From: Zhihengliuella sp. ISTPL4
GTDB taxonomy: Bacteria; Actinomycetota; Actinomycetes; Actinomycetales; Microbacteriaceae
Assembly: GCF_002848265.1 (NCBI RefSeq)
Contig: NZ_CP025422.1
Coordinates: forward strand, 1,952,727-2,016,726
DNA: 64,000 nucleotides
Direction of reading: 5' to 3'
Shown here: positions 61,616 through 64,000 of the stretch, in pieces
How the letters are laid out: every line of letters starts with the position of its first letter
Numbering within the stretch: the stretch's first letter is position 1
Notes under the pieces: model-generated
The model's input: only the letters and a program-made list of their open reading frames with translations
The model's database searches: none
What the model was told of the DNA's origin: nothing
Position numbers and translations under genes: made by a program

Positions 61616-61789
61616 TCAGGCCCGCGGCGGCAGGCCGCGCGCGGCACGCTCTTCGGCCTCGATCTGCGCGTGGACCTTCCGCTCGGTGCGATCGAACCGG
61701 AGGATGCCGCGGAGAACCACGAAGAAGACGATGCTGACTCCGACGGTCGGCAGGAGCGACCATGCCGCGGCGAGCCAGAAGTTGTCCAT
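61616..61789 (-). CDS. Small single-pass membrane protein
   Basis: A 57-residue protein: one transmembrane helix (about residues 4-26, 'FWLAAAWSLLPTVGVSIVFFVVL' in part) and a charged cytosolic tail 'RTERKVHAQIEAEERAARG'. GGAG lies before ATG 61789. Similar short proteins are common in Microbacteriaceae next to cls. Function unknown. Confidence 0.75.
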   Translation of the reverse strand: MDNFWLAAAWSLLPTVGVSIVFFVVLRGILRFDRTERKVHAQIEAEERAARGLPPRA

Positions 61790-61901
61790 ATCTCCATCGT
61801 ACGCGAGCGACTCTTCGTGCACAGGTGCCGGTTCTCAGGATTCTCGTCCACAAGGCGCCGCGAACGGTCCGCCGGCGCCCGGAGAGCGCCAACCTCTCCT
61901 C

Positions 61902-63014
61902 ATGACAACCGTGCTCCGCGCCTCCGGCTCCGCCCAGTTCCTCAGCATCGTGCCCGCCCTCGCCGGCTTCACGCCGCGGGAGAGCATCGCTCTCCTCCCG
62001 TTCCACGGCATCCGCTGCGACGGGGCGATGCGTCTCGATCTCCCGGACGCCGCCATCCCCGTTCTGCACTACGCCGCCGCGGCCGTCGACCTTGTCGCCC
62101 GTGTCCCGGGCACCGACGCGGTGGCCGTGGTCGTCTACACCGACGAATCGCCGCAGCACACACCCGACGGCCTCGTGCTCCCCCAGGCTGTCGCGGTCGA
62201 CACGCTCCTCGGCTGCGCCGAGGAGGCGGGCCTGCGGGTGATCGAAGCGTTGTGCGTGACGGCAGAGGGATGGAGCCACTATGGCGATGCGGAACCGGAG
62301 CTGCACCCGCTGTCGGACATCACCCCGCCGCCTGCTGCGTCGGCGCTCGGTGACGTCTCCGGCGACCAGTTCTCCGGCGCCGAGCTCCCCCCTGTCCCCG
62401 CGGGGGAGGCGCAGCAGGTCGAGCGCGTGCTGCGGGGCCTCGACGGCGTGCTCGGCCCGAAACGCCAGCGCTCTACGCGTTCCGACGAGCCGCAGGTCCT
62501 CGCCGCGTGCGTCCTCCTCGATGACATTCCCGCGTTCCTCGAATCGGTCCTCGCCGACCCCGATGCGCTGCCGCCCCTGGCCACGGCGGCGCTCGTGTGG
62601 TGTCTAGGGCGCCCCCCGGTTCGAGACACCGCCATCGCGCAGTGGGCCACCGACCATCGCCACGGCATCCGAACCATGGAGGCGCAGCTCGCCTTCGCCG
62701 CCGCGGGATCGCCGGTGCCTGACGACATCGGCCGGGTTTTCCTCGGCTGCGGGCCCGCCCCGGACGGGGATCGGCTCCGCGCAGCGCTCCGCGTCGTCCG
62801 CCACGCCACCGCACGGGCGCCGAGAAAGGCCCGACCAGGGCCGCTCACGGTCGCTGCCTGGCTCTCCTGGGCGCTCGGACGCGCCACCCACGCCGGTCGC
62901 TACCTCGACATGGCACGCGAGATCGACCCGGCGTACAGCCTCGCCCTCCTGCTCGACACCATGATCTCCGGCGCCGTCCTGCCGGAGTGGGCGTTCCGCG
63001 GGAGGAGAGAGTGA
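61902..63014 (+). CDS. DUF4192 family protein
   Basis: A 370-residue actinobacterial protein of unknown function. Seen: 'SAQFLSIVPALAGFTPRESI' at the start (key part IVPALAGF.P..S), 'DAVAVVVYTDE', and a helical end with 'LTVAAWLSWALGRATHAGRYLDMAREIDP'. ATG 61902 is chosen; the 99-residue upstream extension is antisense to the small membrane protein gene. Convergent with lysS. Confidence 0.88.
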   Translation: MTTVLRASGSAQFLSIVPALAGFTPRESIALLPFHGIRCDGAMRLDLPDAAIPVLHYAAAAVDLVARVPGTDAVAVVVYTDESPQHTPDGLVLPQAVAVDTLLGCAEEAGLRVIEALCVTAEGWSHYGDAEPELHPLSDITPPPAASALGDVSGDQFSGAELPPVPAGEAQQVERVLRGLDGVLGPKRQRSTRSDEPQVLAACVLLDDIPAFLESVLADPDALPPLATAALVWCLGRPPVRDTAIAQWATDHRHGIRTMEAQLAFAAAGSPVPDDIGRVFLGCGPAPDGDRLRAALRVVRHATARAPRKARPGPLTVAAWLSWALGRATHAGRYLDMAREIDPAYSLALLLDTMISGAVLPEWAFRGRRE

Positions 63015-63025
63015 GCGCTCCGGAT

Positions 63026-64000
63026 CTACTTCACCAGCGGGAAGAGGATGGTCTCGCGGATGCCGAGGCCCGTGATCGCCATCAGCAGGCGGTCGATCCC
63101 CATTCCCATTCCCCCGGACGGCGGCATGCCGTGCTCGAGGGCGCGCAGGAACTCCTCGTCGATCGGCATCGCCTCGACGTCGCCGCGCGCAGCAAGCTTC
63201 GCCTGCTCGACGAATCGCTCGCGCTGGATGACCGGATCGACGAGCTCGGAGTAGCCGGTCGCCAGCTCGAAGCCGCGGATGTAGAGGTCCCACTTCTCCA
63301 CGACGCCCTCGACGGAGCGGTGCTCTCGCACGAGCGGGGAGGTGTCGACGGGGAAGTCCATGACGAACGTCGGACGGACGAGGTCACCCTTCACGAAGTG
63401 CTCCCAGAGCTCTTCGACGAGCTTCCCGTGCGTGGCCTGCGGCGGCACGTCGACGCCATTCGCCTCGGCGAAGGCGATCAGGTCCTCAACGGCGTCCGTC
63501 GGCGTCACGGTGCGACCGGAGGCGGCCGACAGCGACTCGTACATCGAGATGCGGTCCCACTCGCCGCCCAGGTCGTACTCGGTGCCGTCGGCCCACGTGA
63601 CGGTGGTCGACCCTGCCACGGCGATGGCTGCCTGCTGCACGAGCTCCTGCGTCAGCGCCGCCATCTGGTTGTAGTCGCCGTAGGCCTGATAGGCCTCGAG
63701 CATCGCGAACTCGGGGCTGTGCGTCGAGTCGGCGCCCTCATTGCGGAAGTTCCGGTTGATCTCGAAGACGCGCTCGATGCCGCCGACGACGGCGCGCTTC
63801 AGGTACAGCTCCGGCGCGATGCGGAGGTAGAGCTCAGTGTCGAAGGCATTGGAGTGGGTGATGAAGGGACGGGCGGACGCGCCACCGTGCTGCACCTGCA
63901 GCATGGGCGTCTCCACCTCGAGGTACCCGTGCGCGGCGAACGTCGACCGCAGGCTGGCATTCACGGCTGCACGGGCACGCACGGTCGTGCGCGCCTGCTC
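63026..64000 (-). CDS. lysS: Lysyl-tRNA synthetase, 5'-truncated by window edge
   Basis: About 325 C-terminal residues of a class II lysyl-tRNA synthetase. Seen: motif 1 region '[10 protein letters not shown]', motif 2 '[12 protein letters not shown]', '[14 protein letters not shown]', and motif 3 '[18 protein letters not shown]'. The N-terminal tRNA-binding domain lies off the right edge. Charges tRNA-Lys in the cytosol. 11 bases separate its stop from the convergent DUF4192 stop. Confidence 0.96.
   Translation of the reverse strand, partial: EQARTTVRARAAVNASLRSTFAAHGYLEVETPMLQVQHGGASARPFITHSNAFDTELYLRIAPELYLKRAVVGGIERVFEINRNFRNEGADSTHSPEFAMLEAYQAYGDYNQMAALTQELVQQAAIAVAGSTTVTWADGTEYDLGGEWDRISMYESLSAASGRTVTPTDAVEDLIAFAEANGVDVPPQATHGKLVEELWEHFVKGDLVRPTFVMDFPVDTSPLVREHRSVEGVVEKWDLYIRGFELATGYSELVDPVIQRERFVEQAKLAARGDVEAMPIDEEFLRALEHGMPPSGGMGMGIDRLLMAITGLGIRETILFPLVK

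Overview
The window is high-GC actinobacterial DNA, most likely from a Microbacteriaceae member and probably Microbacterium. Grounds: strong G/C third-position bias, frequent GTG starts, ATGA/GTGA start-stop overlaps, a MetP/MetS transporter pair, DUF1206 and DUF4192 proteins, an isolated SufS/SufU pair, and small 'DUF7882-type' proteins typical of that family. The genus is inferred from gene content, not computed. No rRNA, insertion sequence or CRISPR array was seen.

Left chromosomal part (1-25.3 kb): a truncated zinc alcohol dehydrogenase, a MarR regulator, an SPFH/flotillin protein, helicase HrpB, a TetR-controlled ABC-2 exporter with an upstream AAA ATPase, L-serine ammonia-lyase, an orphan succinate dehydrogenase/fumarate reductase-type flavoprotein divergent from a LysR regulator, tRNA-Arg(ACG), a secreted HExxH protein behind a small coiled-coil membrane protein and a GntR regulator, an NADP-dependent oxidoreductase, SufU/SufS, a DUF1206 membrane protein, two GyrI-like genes (one fused to AraC), MetP/MetS, an SDR enzyme divergent from a MarR regulator with clear operators, and a ParE/RelE-type toxin-antitoxin pair.

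Middle (25.36-41.90 kb): a 16.5-kb element integrated in the 3' end of tRNA-Ser(GCT), bounded by 26-bp direct repeats. From the right it carries a tyrosine recombinase, an XRE repressor, a divergent early operon starting with an excisionase-like protein, an Lsr2-like DNA-binding protein, and a replication initiator whose gene contains four iterons and a perfect DnaA box. Next come three unknown coupled genes and a short tail block: chaperone-like gene, 915-aa tape measure protein, beta-helix spike and a small membrane protein. A cargo region follows (NYN nuclease, XRE and HTH proteins, two DUF7882-type paralogues). No terminase, portal, capsid, protease, major tail protein or lysin gene is present. 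It is therefore either a decayed prophage or a phage satellite that carries tail length and host-range genes without a head; this is the most interesting part of the window.

Right chromosomal part (41.9-64 kb): tRNA-Ser(GCT), a K+-channel-like protein, a LacI regulator, and a nine-gene L-rhamnose operon (ABC importer, mutarotase, isomerase, embedded alpha/beta hydrolase, fused aldolase/dehydrogenase, kinase) behind a recognisable promoter with operators. After it come an LCP cell-wall protein, tRNA-Ser(TGA), a HAD phosphatase coupled to seryl-tRNA synthetase, a diacylglycerol kinase-family protein, a lipoprotein with an internal duplication, cardiolipin synthase, a small membrane protein, a DUF4192 protein, and the C-terminal part of lysyl-tRNA synthetase running off the edge.
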